Position numbers and translations under genes: made by a program | In this document: positions 54,301 to 64,000 of the stretch, piece after piece | Numbering within the stretch: the first letter of the stretch is position 1 | How the letters are laid out: each line of letters begins with the position of its first letter | The notes under the pieces: generated by a model | The model's input: the letters and a program-made list of their open reading frames with translations, nothing else | Told to the model about the DNA's origin: nothing | Database searches by the model: none | Source of the DNA: Heliocidaris erythrogramma | Taxonomy: Eukaryota; Echinodermata; Echinoidea; Camarodonta; Echinometridae | Assembly: GCA_025617745.1 (NCBI GenBank) | Contig: CM046871.1 | Span: forward strand, 34,652,294-34,716,293 | Reading direction: 5' to 3' | Length of the DNA: 64,000 bases

Positions 54301-57300
54301 ATTCCCAATCCATTCCCGTTTGAATTCTGAAAATCGGTAAAATACTTTTTGTGATATATCCAAAAATGCTAGGGGTGAACTTACTTTTTTGGTTGAGTGT
54401 ATATATGTGCATTTTATTCATCATTTATTCAGTTGTTGGAATTGGATCATGGTCTTTTCATATGACATTGCTGTATGGCATGCAGGTATGTAGGAATGAA
54501 TTTGTTTTGTTCAACTGTTTTGAATTGCATATATGCAGTGATGTGAAATCTATGCGTACAAACAGACATTGTTTCATTGTTTAAGCTGGGTCCGCTCGCT
54601 ATTCATAGAAAACCGCTATTCATTTAACACGCGTTATGAATAGCGGTCCTTATGAATAGTTATGAATAGTGGTCCTTATGAATGGAGGTCCTTATGAATA
54701 GCGAGGTAATTTGTGTATGGTTTGCTCGCTATTCATACAAAACCGCTATTAATTTAGTCACGCGTTATGGATAGCGTTCCTTATGAATATGTGGTCCTTA
54801 TGGATAGTGGTCCTTATGACTAGCGAGGTTACCCCGTTTAAGCTATGCTGTTTTCATGCATGTATAGAAGTCGCTTTCATTTTTCTACCATTTTGAATTA
54901 CATATATTGAATGTAGTGATGCAAAGGAAACCCAACCATGAATGTGAACAGATGTTGTGTCATTATTGCACATCCAGTATGCTGTTTTCATTCAAGTTGC
55001 CCCAAAGAAAATAAGGTCCAAATTCAAATACACAATTCTCTGTCCATGTGTTAATGATATCATGTGATGCAATGACAAACTTTCATTCTCGATTATCTTT
55101 TTGTTTCATTTCTTTGTTGTTTCCTTTGGCTATCATTGATTTCTATAATTTATTAAGCCACAAAGCAGATACTGTAGATGGACTTTGATCTTGTAATTTA
55201 TGGGTTAATATACCAGAAAGGAAGCATGCAATCATTTTAATGCTCTTGTTTCTTTTTGTTGTCTTTTGTTCTAAAAAAAGAATTGTGCTTATAATAAATA
55301 TCATAATACATTAAATGAACTATGTTCATTTCCAATTTAACCTGTTCACTTTGCAGCAAATGTAGTTCACTTTTTGCAATCCTAAAGCCATGCTGATTTC
55401 TGTCCTTTTTAGTCAAAACCATATTTACATTGACTTCTTCTATCTGTTTCCATTTCACTCTGCATGTCTGCACGTACCTTGCACACACTGCCAATTAAGA
55501 TGTTTGTATAATCTTTGAAGTACTGTATTTTGATTACACAGCCAAGTCAACGCACTATTTGCCTCAGTGATTTGCTAAGGTATAACGTACCCACACAATA
55601 GCTCTATTGGTTCAATCGTTTGTGAAAGCTAGTCTACCCTCATCAGGTTGGCACAGTTCCTGCCTCAGTGACTTGCCAACCCACCATGATACTATGTTTA
55701 TATTCCTTTGGTAAAGCTTGTCTACATCTTTCTGGTGTATCTTATTTAAATTATCACTCCACCCTTGTATAGTATGCTGCATTTATGTTCACTTACTGCT
55801 CATCTTGTTAAAAAAAGCTGTGGAAGATAAATTGCTAGCAATATTAATAATTAATACATGCTCTTTTAATAAGTTCAGTTAATGTTTGATGAGTAAGGTT
55901 GTACCAATTGTGCAAACAAACTTTGTTTGCTTTTGTCCCTTTTGGGTGTGTAATTAGAGAAGATGCTGTTTAAACATCACCTGTAGTTAATGGATGAGCC
56001 AGAACTTTGTTATCAGAGTATAGACGTTTTGGTTTCCATGGTTTATGAGAGCACTGTAGTACTTGTCCTACATAGCTTGGAGCCATCCAAGAACATAAGA
56101 ATAGATGATTCAATGTACAGTGAAACCTGTATATAAAGACTGCTCAAGGGAGACAAGAAAAGTGGTCTTTATGAGCAGGTGGTCTTTATGTACAGGTTAC
56201 TTTAATACACGTTTCAATGAAACACACTTTTCAAGGGAAACAAAAATTGTGGTCTTTATAGACAGGTGGTCTTTCTATACAGGTGGTCGCTAAAGCAGGT
56301 TTGACTGTATGATGTAATCAGCAAGGTGCATGGCTGTCCCTGAACAAAAGCGGGAATATTTGAACTATTATTTAGCATACTTGATGGCCCCCTGTAATGG
56401 CAACTGAGCACTAATGTTCAACTCTCCGAATCAGTGTATAGTTGATGGATAAACCAGTCATGAACTTTCTATTTGATCAGCATTAAAAAAAATTACTAAT
56501 CCACATGCATGCATATGAAATGTATTTTCTAATTTTTCTTGAAGCTACTCTGCTATTACAACAATATTAGGCTTACATTGAAATTTGCTTATAGTCATAC
56601 TGACAAGACACCTAGGTACCAAGTTAAGAAAGTTCTTTATTCTTCACTGGGCAATTACATGTAAAAGAAATGCCTCAGGCAGGTAATTTATATATAACAA
56701 AAGTACACCACTGGCCATTTTCCTGTATGTTGAGGAATGCCATTGAGTAGTCAAGTTTCCACCGTCAAATACATAGAACACAATAGTTTGTGAATTGAGG
56801 CTTATAAACATCAATAGAATGTTTGATAAAGAATTTCTCAGAGATTTTGGCATATTGTGTTCAACCTGAAAAAAAAAACATTTCAGCTATGACCTTATCA
56901 AAGTACTGCACTTTGCTCTTTATAGTGAGGACCTTTGTTGTCAAAATGAAATTTATATAGTTAAAAACAAATTGTAAAATATACTTCTAGAGGAGTTTTC
57001 CCATGTATCGCTCAATACGTAGGTAGAAAAAGAATGTTATTAAGTCTTTCCTATCTCTTTTTCCCTATTGGATTTCTTTATTGTACTTGTAGCTGCTGGA
57101 TGAACTACCCATGGTGTGGGGGTCTATATCAATGGTATACATCAGGTAATTTACATTCCATTGATGATGGTGGTGATGATGATGATGATGATGATGATGA
57201 CGATGGTGGTGGTGATGATGATGATGGTGATGATGATGATAGAGATGATAAGCTACCCATGGTGTGGGGGTCTATATCGATGATGTACATCAGGTAATTT

Positions 57301-57607
57301 ATATTCCATTGATGATGGTGGCGATAATGAAGATGATGATGATGATGGTGATGATGATGATAGAGATGATAAGCTACCCATGGTGTGGGGGTCTATATCG
57401 ATGATGTACATCAGGTAATTTATATTCCATTGATGATGGTGGCGATGATGAAGATGATGATGATGATGATGAAGATGATGGTGATGATGATGATAGAGAT
57501 GATAAGCTACCCATGGTGTGGGGGTCTATATCGATGATGTACATCAGGTAATTTATATTCCATTGATGATGGTGGCGATGATGAAGATGATGATGATGAT
57601 GGTGTTG

Positions 57608-57639
<32 letters not shown>

Positions 57640-57859
57640 AGAGATGATAAGCTACCCATGGTGTGGGGGTCTATATCGATGATGTACATCTGGTAATTTA
57701 TATTCCATTGATGATGATGATGATGCATGATGAAGATGATGATGATGATGGTGATGATGATGATAGAGATGATAAGCTACCCATGGTGTGGGGGTCTATA
57801 TCGATGATGTACATCAGGTAATTTATATTCCATTGATGATGGTGGCGATAATGAAGATG

Positions 57860-57891
<32 letters not shown>

Positions 57892-60800
57892 AGAGATGAT
57901 AAGCTACCCATGGTGTGGGGGTCTATATCGATGATGTACATCTGGTAATTTATATTCCATTGATGATGGTGGCGATGATGAAGATGATGATGATGATGGT
58001 GGTGGTGATGATCACTGATGTAACTTTGGTCAGTCCAGACATTGAGTAGGCACCAGTATTAGGGGGTGCAGAAGGCAGGGCAAAAGTCTTGGATGAAATA
58101 GGAATTAGCAAGCTAGGCCATTGATAGGGGAAGGTTGTGGGAGAGGGTTGCATCAGCTTCTTGTCATATTCCCTTTCTTCCTTTTCTTTTTCTCCCCGTC
58201 TCTCTCTCTCTCTTCTTTTCTTTTTTCTTGCCATTTGAGATTATTGGGGCATGTGTTCCCCTGTAGCTGATCCACTGATAATGTTGATAGTGATTCTGAT
58301 GATGATGACACAGAGGCGGCAGAACATTGGGCTCGGACAATGAAAGTGGGGATGCACCTTTTGTTTGGCGGACAAAAGGTGCCCCTCCACTTCCATTGTC
58401 CGAGCCCGATGTTCCGCCACCTCTGGATGACAATGATATTGAGGAGATATTTGTTTCTATTTATTTCAGTTTTGAATGCTTTTCCAAGCCAGGCCAATTG
58501 AACATGAAGCTGCTGGTATCTCTCCTAGTCTACTGTGCTTTGACAACCGTCATCTATCTGACAGTCATCAATCCACTCTTTCATCAGGTATATCACACCT
58601 TTGATTGAGTTTCTCTTCAAAAATTTTACCACTAAAGTCTCATTTGGATAAGACATGATAAACTGTCTGGAAAGAAAAATGGCACACCAAACAAGATGAG
58701 AGTAGTTTAGTGGGAGTCAAGAATCTGTGTATCAAGCACACATATATCGATGGCCTTCTGTTTTTTTTACCCCACTAGTTTGTCATTCACTAATAAGATT
58801 AAAAGTTTTCATTTTGCTTTATTTTTTCTCTCTTTTTTTAGGGGGTTTGTTGAGTCTAGTCTTAAAAGTGCTTAATTGTGTCGTCTTTTTGTATATCATT
58901 AATTTGCAAAATTGAAGAGAGTTTTGCAGCAGTTTTCTTTTTAGCACTCACTTAAAGTACAGTATTTCAGCCGGACTATATTGTTGCTAGCTGAAAGGTG
59001 TTAAAGAGACTTCTTTTGCAAGGCAGGATTTTCCAAAAATCTTTTTAATAGATAATGAAAATGGCTTGTGATGAATACAAAGATGGTTAGTAGTACTGCA
59101 AAATCAAAGAATATCTTTTAATACAGAAATACTGAAGCTCTGTCTTGCACTTATAATGTCAAACATGTGTTACTCTGATGAGTGCAAAAGGAAAAGCATA
59201 CCATAAGTAAAGCGTCAGACCTCACCAATATTGAGCCTGATCAGTTAGTCACAGACGGACATTTGATTAAATTTTGAAAGTTTGAATGCCTTAAGAAAAT
59301 AAATATTTAATTGAAGCGAGCTATTTTATGTTTCACTATGAAGGCCATAACTAATAAGTAATTGAAATTCGATAAAATTTGGTGGCCATGGTTGCCTACT
59401 AAAATTATAATCCATAAAATATTCACCGTCACAGACGGACAAAATGCATACTCTTAACCAATCAGGCTCGACTATAACAAGATTTTTCATTAAAGATACA
59501 CCTTACAGTTATCCTATTATTAACAGGCATGAGCTTACTCACATTCACACAACTTAGCTGGGTGTACCTTTAATTGAATATCTTGTTATTATTATCGGTG
59601 GGGTGTGACCAGCCCCTGTTAAAGACAAATGCTTCAGTACATCTCAATTTAGAGCTTTTCGACAAAACAATATCAAATTTGGTTGGTTGTTTTTTTGTGT
59701 ACCGGTATGTGTGCGACTTTGACTTCAATGTCATTGTTCAATTGTTGATTTGTTTCCCCCATTTTAGGTTGCGTATGGGTTTTTAGTAGTCTTGCTCATT
59801 GGACGTGGTATATATTTGTTACGGTAAGAGAGCTTACAGAGTGCTGAAGGTGGACATCTCTTTTTGCCTGTAGTCTTTCATCGCGTTATAGCCTGGCTAC
59901 CAAGCTAATTGCGTTTTCTCCCTTATCACATAAATGCCAACCATTCCTATTTTGGAAGAATTACCCATATTTTGGGGACTTGAAAGTGAAACAAAGATTG
60001 TGAAATCTAGATCCCTCTCTTTTTCCAAAAAACTTGTTTGAAGGCATGTGACCCCAAAAATAAAAATCACTCAGTGTGACCTTGGACTATTGTTTCTCTC
60101 TGGTATCGCTATTTAATGGCCACAAACTAAGTTCTCATCAATTTTGTATAGTCTGTAGGCTAATTAGTATTTTCAAAATGTCTATACAGAATGTTTATGA
60201 GAAGGTAGAATGGCTTTTCTTGGCAGCTAGGCTAGTATACACATTTCGGCTTCTTGATCATGCTCTATCATCATCACCTCACTTAACTCGGTGGCATGTA
60301 ATCATATATAGACATACTGGCTAGTATTCATGAATCATACTAATTTTAGTCCAGGTTTAAGTGGCTATATTTACTCAGGGGTGGATCCAGGATTTTATGA
60401 AGGAGGGGGCACAATATTACGGAAAAAATATTGACAAGCAAAACTAAGTTCATCAATGACAAGCAAAAAAAAGGGGGAGGAATCAGCATTGGGGGGTATT
60501 TTTACACCCAAATTCTCCACTTTTTTTGCGTCAGGGGAGGGACGCGGGCCCCCGGTGGATCCACCCCTGTATTTAGACCACCTATTTATGGAGTGCCAAA
60601 GTTTCACCCTCATCTGGTAAAAATTGAAATTGTTCTTTAGCTACTTGTAGATGAATAGACAAACTTCATGTCACCTTTTCATTTCATGACCAGAACCATT
60701 TTGTTGATTCATGCAGAATTACAGTAATCTTGACATGATAAAGAGCTTGACAGTTGGCACTCCATAAGTTAAGGCTAAATTGATCCAGTCCACCTTTATG

Positions 60801-63800
60801 AGTATAAGCCACTAATTTTAGTCCAGTTTTAACTTGGTCTTTGAGGGTCATGCCGTTTTTATGGAACACCAAATGTGAGTCTTCTGCTCTTATCAAGTCT
60901 TTGAGGGTCATGCCGGGGGGGGGGGGCACTTTGTATATAGTGTGCGGTGGGTATGTGCCACCATTTTTACACTCAAATTTCCATTCCAAAGCATACCATT
61001 TTTTATCTTGTTGAGAAAAAGAGAGAAAACCGTTCCAAAGCACCGCTTTTTTTCATTCCGTCGTTTCGGCCGTTCTGGCCCGCCCCGCCCATGGACTTGC
61101 CATGACACACAGTGTATTAAGCGAATGGGAGTGTGTGTGTGTGGGAACCAGGGTAGCGTTTCATCAAACGGTCATTACTACAAGTTCGCCGACATCCCAT
61201 TGAAACACGTGTATCAAAATTAACATGCGTTTCAATTGGATGTCGGCGAACTTGTACATATAAAGGTTTGATAAAACGATGCCCAGTTCCGTAGCATCAT
61301 ATTTATATTGTAATCCAGTTCCAAAGATCCCCGTTTTCAAAAATGTTAGTAGTTCCGAGGACCATCCTTTTCATGATGCGGTCGTTCCGAAGCCCCCGTT
61401 TTGTCTTGCCGGTGGCACATACCCACCACTTTTTGGGTCGAGTCCCCCCTCCGGGGGTCATGCTTCTTGGGTTTTTGCAAGTGGATCTTCTACAAATATT
61501 TATTCCAGTTTGATGGCTCTCTCTCTCTCTCTGTCATTAAGTCCCACTTCATTTCTCTTTTCAGACTCTCCATCCTTTTCTCTTCATCGATGCTCAGCCT
61601 GTTACTATCCATCCCATTCTGATTTTCAGTTGATGCTTTCAAGAAAAAATTTAATCAATTGCATTCATTCCACACATCTTGTTTGAACATTTGTGTACTA
61701 ACTAACCATCCACACTTCATGCAAAATCTGGATATTCAGTTAGAAGATTTAAAGCAATTCTTTGAGATATGGCCAGCTACATAACTTTATTTATCTAGTT
61801 AGTTCATCTAAAAATAAGAAATCTCTCAATATAACCATTGGCAAATGGTCATAGACCGCTTCTGTAATGTATACAGATTTATGCACTTATATTCTCTGAG
61901 CACCTAGTGACGAGCTATTCCATGAACCTGCGTTTCATAAATGAGCCTCAATGCTTGGAATCCAGTTTGCATACATTATTTGTTACTATGTCCAGCAAGC
62001 TTTCAGGTTGTCAAGAACAACCTTTGTTTGAAAGGTATGCATAAAATTTGCATAAAATTTGCATACATTACTGAAGCCTTCTATTGTGGACAGGAAAAAC
62101 CATTAGTCAATGACTGTATCGAAAAGGTTCTTTATTCTTGAAGGAAATAAATGGATAACAGATTCGTTGTATGGGGCACATCTCATGGAATCACACTTTA
62201 GATACCTGCAGTTAATCAATAAAACACACATTTATTCCACATTCAGTACAGTTACAGGTAAGTTGTTTTACAGAAACATATTGAAATTGTTTGATATAAT
62301 CTACCCCACCACTTTCCCTTTGCGAGCCAATATGTCTAGCTTTCTTCAAAATTGTACCAAAACTTGATCAATGCTTACTTTTCAAATTTCTGCCTTTCAT
62401 TAACCATCTATTATTTCACAAAATATTGTGTACAAAACTTGTAGGAAATTTATTATCATTCCTTATGATACCAAACATTATTATTTTACACAACTTTATG
62501 AATAAGAATTATTGAAAATTACTTTTTGTCCATTATTTTTAGGTTTCTCATTTGTTTACTATTGTTTAGTTTTGAAATATGTAAATATCTGTTTTAAAAT
62601 ATGTAATTTTCTCTGCAAATGTCTATGGTAGCATATAATTATAATCATATATTTAGGATGCTCGATTTAAGCTTAAAATTTTGATATTCATTGACCACCA
62701 TATACCTTTCCTGTGGTCGAGCTACTGGTGAATGAAAATGACAAATCTATCTGTCACATATACGTGACATCGGCACTGAAAGAGTTAAAAGAAGCATGAA
62801 AATTGAAACAGATCACTGAAGGTTTGAGCAAAATCCCATAAAAAATGAGGAAGGTATGAATTTTTGAAGTTGCAATCATTTAACCCTTTCGTGACCATTG
62901 ACCACATTTTGTGTTTTGGCTCAATAATTTTTGATTCAGAGCTCTAAAAAATATACCAGATGCATGAGTAGAAAGAGCAAAAATTTCTGCACAGACTATG
63001 TCCACTTTTCATGCTTTTGTTGCATTACCATATTGCGTTTGATGCCAGAAATTTTAAATACGAGAGTAAGGGTTAACATCTTTTAATTGGCAAAACACAT
63101 TGAGAGGTTCAAAATCATTGTTTTATTATCCAAATTGGCAATATTTCAACTTTTCAACAAAACTTCTAACGATGTATATTGTTTTCAAAGACATACATTA
63201 CACCTTATTAGAACCATGTAGCACTAAAAGAAAAATATTGTTGCCAGTATGAAGAACAAAATGTGATTAATTTAGCCCTTAAATAATTCTGTCATGAAAG
63301 GGTTAACACAAATTGGCAACTACGTGACATATCTTGCGAGCTCCACATCCATTTGCCCTGTACCCCAAAAATCATTAATTTCAATTTTCTTAGTTTCTGA
63401 TGAAGGAATAAAGTTGTTTCATTCAGGTGTTGTGTGAAAACATGTACAATGATTATATCTAAGGTGCATGTATGTTTGAATATTTTCTTTAGAGAAAATG
63501 GAAATTAATGATTTGGGGGGGGGGTCCAGGGCAAATGGGAGAGGCGCTCGCATGTGACGGAGTTGCCAATTTGTGTTTGATTGATAACAACTTCAAAAAT
63601 TCATAACTTTCTTATTTCTTGATATACTTTGCTCAAAACTTCTTAATTTTTGATGACTTACCAAATGACGTTGGCTAACAATTTCATTTCAAATTCATGT
63701 ATACATTAAATCCTCACAGAATAGGAATACCACTTTTACCAAGCAAGCTATCACCAACGTCTTTAATATTTGTTTATTTTGTTAGTTAATATCTTCCTTT

Positions 63801-63931
63801 TTATGTGTGTTTTGACTGTACAGAAACTATGGAAGGCATATGAACAAGCTTCTTTACGCCTACTGCACCGGATTGTATGTCTTTGCTTTTATTCTTTGGA
63901 ACATCGATAACAACCTGTGCCCAAGTATAAG
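51285..63931 (+). CDS. ACER3: Alkaline ceramidase, ACER3-like, 7 exons, 3' incomplete
   Basis: Exons 51285-51399, 52893-53003, 54433-54485, 57093-57145, 58470-58587, 59768-59823 and 63824-63931 join in phase to 205 residues. Alkaline ceramidases are seven-transmembrane ER/Golgi enzymes that hydrolyse ceramides to sphingosine and fatty acid. By analogy to the human ACER3 structure, the calcium-site residues are D23, W24, E26, N28 and E37, all present. H85 (in SWSFHMTL) and D96 (in LLDELPM) are the conserved active-site residues. Hydrophobic stretches at about 40-58, 67-80, 100-110, 122-145, 152-168 and 180-195 fit the membrane segments. The final about 60 residues, including the two other zinc-binding histidines, lie beyond the window. 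Introns are unusually rich in mobile DNA. Confidence 0.93.
51406..51870. mobile_element. T1 element (copy 2) at the exon 1 splice donor
   Basis: 465 bp, starting ATGGCTAGAGTGCCCAAGTC and ending CATGGGGCTCCCCATCAT. The 9-bp ACTGTAAGT is present directly on each side (51397-51405 and 51871-51879); 11 bp match if the terminal AT is counted. It closely matches 11044-11505. Insertion duplicated the last two exon bases plus GTAAGT. Confidence 0.9.
51871..52892. other. Ceramidase intron 1 remainder
   Basis: G-rich low complexity lies at 51888-51926. TTGAA repeated five times at about 51953-51977 resembles a LINE or SINE tail. GAA repeats occur at 52045-52078. A long CTT/CTC tract at 52429-52570 gives Leu-rich and Lys/Glu-rich artefact frames. 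No exon seen. Confidence 0.6.
52893..53003 (+). CDS. ACER3: Ceramidase exon 2
   Basis: The acceptor TTTTTGTATGCAG and the donor CTAG/GTAAGT bound 111 bases. It completes Trp39 and encodes [20 protein letters not shown] then [16 protein letters not shown]. The start of the first membrane segment, W-N-T-x-S-N-L, is the family hallmark. Confidence 0.93.
53571..53770 (+). pseudogene. Partial upstream duplicate of exon 3
   Basis: A 141-bp segment is duplicated. 53661-53708 repeats exon 3 up to TATGGCA after an identical acceptor (TTTATTCATCATTTATTCAG), but the last codon and the splice donor are missing. Read in phase from exon 2 it gives [16 protein letters not shown], then NLT and TAG at 53717-53719. 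The second unit was later split by the foldback element at 53772-54399. Confidence 0.88.
53772..54399. mobile_element. Long-arm foldback element (family F1, copy 2) in ceramidase intron 2
   Basis: The left end CACTCATCCAAAAAAGTAAG and the right end CTTACTTTTTTGGTTGAGTG are flanked by TA. The arms are about 180 bp and include TGCCACCAGATATCATTATT. It ends 33 bp before exon 3. The same family lies at 8112-8723. Confidence 0.8.
54433..54485 (+). CDS. ACER3: Ceramidase exon 3
   Basis: 53 bases encode V76 to Q93, [17 protein letters not shown], with H85 expected to bind the catalytic zinc. The acceptor is TCATTTATTCAG and the donor CAG/GTATGT. The upstream partial duplicate has the same acceptor, but only this copy has a donor. 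Confidence 0.93.
54588..54835. mobile_element. 248-bp element with 9-bp target duplication in intron 3
   Basis: GTTTAAGCT flanks it exactly (54579-54587 and 54836-54844). The ends GGGTCCGCTCGCTA and, in complement, GGGGTAACCTCGCTAG are inverted. The interior is a tandem pair of about 120-bp units with TGAATAGCGGTCC-type text. Confidence 0.8.
54845..57092. other. Ceramidase intron 3 remainder
   Basis: It contains the MITE at 56118-56307 and otherwise AT-rich sequence without exons. Short frames have no recognised motif. Confidence 0.55.
56118..56307. mobile_element. TA-flanked MITE with CAGTGAAACCTGTATATA end
   Basis: The left end CAGTGAAACCTGTATATAAA and right-end complement CAGTCAAACCTGCTTTAGCG are inverted and flanked by TA. 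Units of GTGGTCTTTATGAGCAGGTG type repeat four times inside. The style is that of Tc1/mariner-like MITEs common in marine invertebrates. Confidence 0.75.
57093..57145 (+). CDS. ACER3: Ceramidase exon 4 (functional copy)
   Basis: The acceptor TTATTGTACTTGTAG and the donor ATCAG/GTAATT bound 53 bases encoding [17 protein letters not shown] and two bases of S111. D96 corresponds to the conserved active-site aspartate of human ACER3 (D92). It leaves in phase 2, as required by exon 5. It is the only one of seven exon 4-like copies that has LLDE and a good pyrimidine-rich acceptor. Confidence 0.92.
57105..58013 (+). repeat. Minisatellite made of exon 4 copies and GAT repeats
   Basis: Six extra 41-bp copies of the last part of exon 4 lie at 57253-57293, 57374-57414, 57507-57547, 57652-57692, 57777-57817 and 57904-57944, with spacings of 121 to 148 bp. 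Each is preceded by GATAGAGATGATAAG and followed by GTAATTTATATTCCATTGAT and a GATGAT tract of variable length. All six have TCGATGATG where exon 4 has TCAATGGTA, so they descend from one diverged duplicate. The fourth and sixth extra copies (57652 and 57904) end ATCTG instead of ATCAG before GTAATT. Confidence 0.95.
58014..58469. other. Ceramidase intron 4 remainder
   Basis: Sequence between the exon 4 array and exon 5. A T/C-rich tract at about 58165-58225 gives Arg/Lys-rich artefact frames on the minus strand. The MITE at 58311-58425 occupies its end. Confidence 0.6.
58311..58425. mobile_element. 115-bp hAT-like MITE beside the exon 5 acceptor
   Basis: The ends CAGAGGCGGCAGAACAT and, in complement, CAGAGGTGGCGGAACAT are inverted. 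Pairing continues through GGGCTCGGACAATG almost to the centre. GATGACA flanks both sides (58304-58310 and 58426-58432). CAGNG-type ends with a duplication of about 8 bp are hAT-like. Only 44 bp separate it from exon 5, so the presumed branch-point zone is in or next to it. Confidence 0.85.
58470..58587 (+). CDS. ACER3: Ceramidase exon 5
   Basis: The acceptor TTTCTATTTATTTCAG and the donor CATCAG/GTATAT bound 118 bases. The exon completes S111 and encodes [20 protein letters not shown] then [23 protein letters not shown] and the closing P-x-F-H-Q match human ACER3 at the same spacing. Confidence 0.92.
58588..59767. other. Ceramidase intron 5
   Basis: AT-rich with no exon seen. Short inverted text around GACGGACA (59253 and 59433) bounds a possible small repeat at about 59220-59480. 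Confidence 0.5.
59768..59823 (+). CDS. ACER3: Ceramidase exon 6
   Basis: 56 bases with acceptor CCCCATTTTAG and donor TTACG/GTAAGA encode [18 protein letters not shown], a membrane segment, with Arg169 split to the next exon. Human ACER3 has VMYGMLVFTLVLRSIYIV here. Confidence 0.9.
60376..60569. mobile_element. hAT-like MITE
   Basis: The ends CAGGGGTGGATCCAGGA and TGGATCCACCCCTG are inverted. The flanks TATTTACT and TATTTAGA agree in six of eight positions, as expected for an aged 8-bp duplication. Length is 194 bp. Confidence 0.8.
61153..61285. mobile_element. Hairpin MITE
   Basis: GGTAGCGTTTCATCAAACGG and the complement of the right end (GGCATCGTTTTATCAAACCT) are inverted. The inner arms TACAAGTTCGCCGACATCCC and complement pair fully. 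It interrupts the composite repeat around it. Confidence 0.8.
62800..63650. repeat. Copy of the 26392 repeat family, split by a T3 MITE
   Basis: GTTTGAGCAAAATCCCATA, GTATGAATTTTTGAAGTTGC, CACAAATTGGCAACT and CATTTGCCCTGTA also occur around 28110-28500. An internal stem is visible between ATCATTAATTTC and GAAATTAATGATTTGGG. The middle is interrupted at 62884-63302. Confidence 0.6.
62884..63302. mobile_element. TTAA-flanked MITE (family T3, copy 2)
   Basis: CCCTTTCGTGACCATTGACC at the left and CATGAAAGGG at the right are flanked by TTAA (62880-62883 and 63303-63306). It has the same orientation and text as 21735-22159. Confidence 0.8.
63824..63931 (+). CDS. ACER3: Ceramidase exon 7 (last in window)
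   Basis: The acceptor TTTTGACTGTACAG and the donor ATAAG/GTAATA bound 108 bases. They encode R169 then [20 protein letters not shown] and [15 protein letters not shown] plus two bases of residue 205. W-N-I-D-N-x-x-C is the strongly conserved end of the sixth membrane segment in ACER3. The gene continues to the right. Confidence 0.92.
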
Positions 63932-64000
63932 GTAATAACTTTCTCTCGCGATAACTTTACAACACCAAATGAAATTTTCAGAGCAGCTTGATAATATTTG

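Larger units (their letters stand above)
59824..63823. other. Ceramidase intron 6, 4 kb, repeat-rich
   Basis: It contains the hAT-like MITE 60376-60569, a composite repeat with CGTTCC.AAGC motifs at about 60900-61470 (GTGGGTATGTGCCACC near 60947 and its complement near 61413), a hairpin MITE at 61153-61285 inside that composite, and a copy of the 26392 family split by a T3 MITE at 62800-63650. No further exon seen. Confidence 0.6.

Noticed and set aside
57034..57297. 87-codon frame containing LPMVWGSI and an Asp-rich stretch, as a possible acidic protein
   Set aside because: It is read-through of exon 4, its intron GAT repeats and the first extra copy; the splice sites explain it better.

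Overview
This is a window of an animal nuclear genome, AT-rich and loaded with mobile DNA. It holds parts of two spliced host genes in head-to-head orientation, with start codons about 2.9 kb apart. Exons were found by translating ORFs, comparing them with remembered human proteins, and requiring GT/AG borders and a continuous reading phase. The gene content, tRNA-type and other SINEs, Penelope-like and non-LTR retroelements and many small terminal-inverted-repeat (TIR) elements suggest a marine invertebrate. I lean towards a deuterostome such as an echinoderm or another ambulacrarian, but this is inference; no species can be read directly.

Host genes. (1) Minus strand, 48346 down to at least 34392 and possibly 28658: a homologue of human C5orf34, an uncharacterised protein. 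Seven exons fit together in phase (597 codons) and an eighth is a candidate terminal exon. (2) Plus strand, 51285 to beyond the right edge: an alkaline ceramidase, closest in memory to human ACER3. Seven exons encode residues 1 to 205. The end of the gene, with the last two predicted zinc-binding histidines, lies outside the window.

Layout. 1-12 kb: hairpin MITEs, a long-arm foldback element, and a SINE split by a 462-bp DNA element. 12-18 kb: a decayed non-LTR retrotransposon (minus) cut by a Harbinger-like MITE and a GATATC-rich foldback, then a Penelope-like GIY-YIG fragment fused to another LINE 3' end. 18-29 kb: Tc1-like and TTAA-flanked MITEs, a tRNA-derived SINE, and nested TIR elements with internal tandem arrays. 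29-37 kb: a 3.4-kb palindromic element and a 1.9-kb Tc1-like palindrome. 37-48 kb: C5orf34 exons separated by repeat-filled introns. 49-51 kb: a SINE with a 7SL-like head, and a 796-bp foldback ending 126 bp before the ceramidase start codon. 51-64 kb: the ceramidase gene.

The most unusual feature is how mobile or repetitive DNA meets the ceramidase splice sites. The exon 1 donor lies inside the target-site duplication of a 465-bp element, so it exists twice. Exon 3 has an upstream partial copy with an identical acceptor. Exon 4 has seeded a GAT-rich minisatellite with six further exon-like copies that keep a splice donor and share a frame-dependent stop. A 115-bp hAT-like MITE ends 44 bp before exon 5. 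No computation, alignment or transcript data were available; homology calls rest on remembered family sequences.
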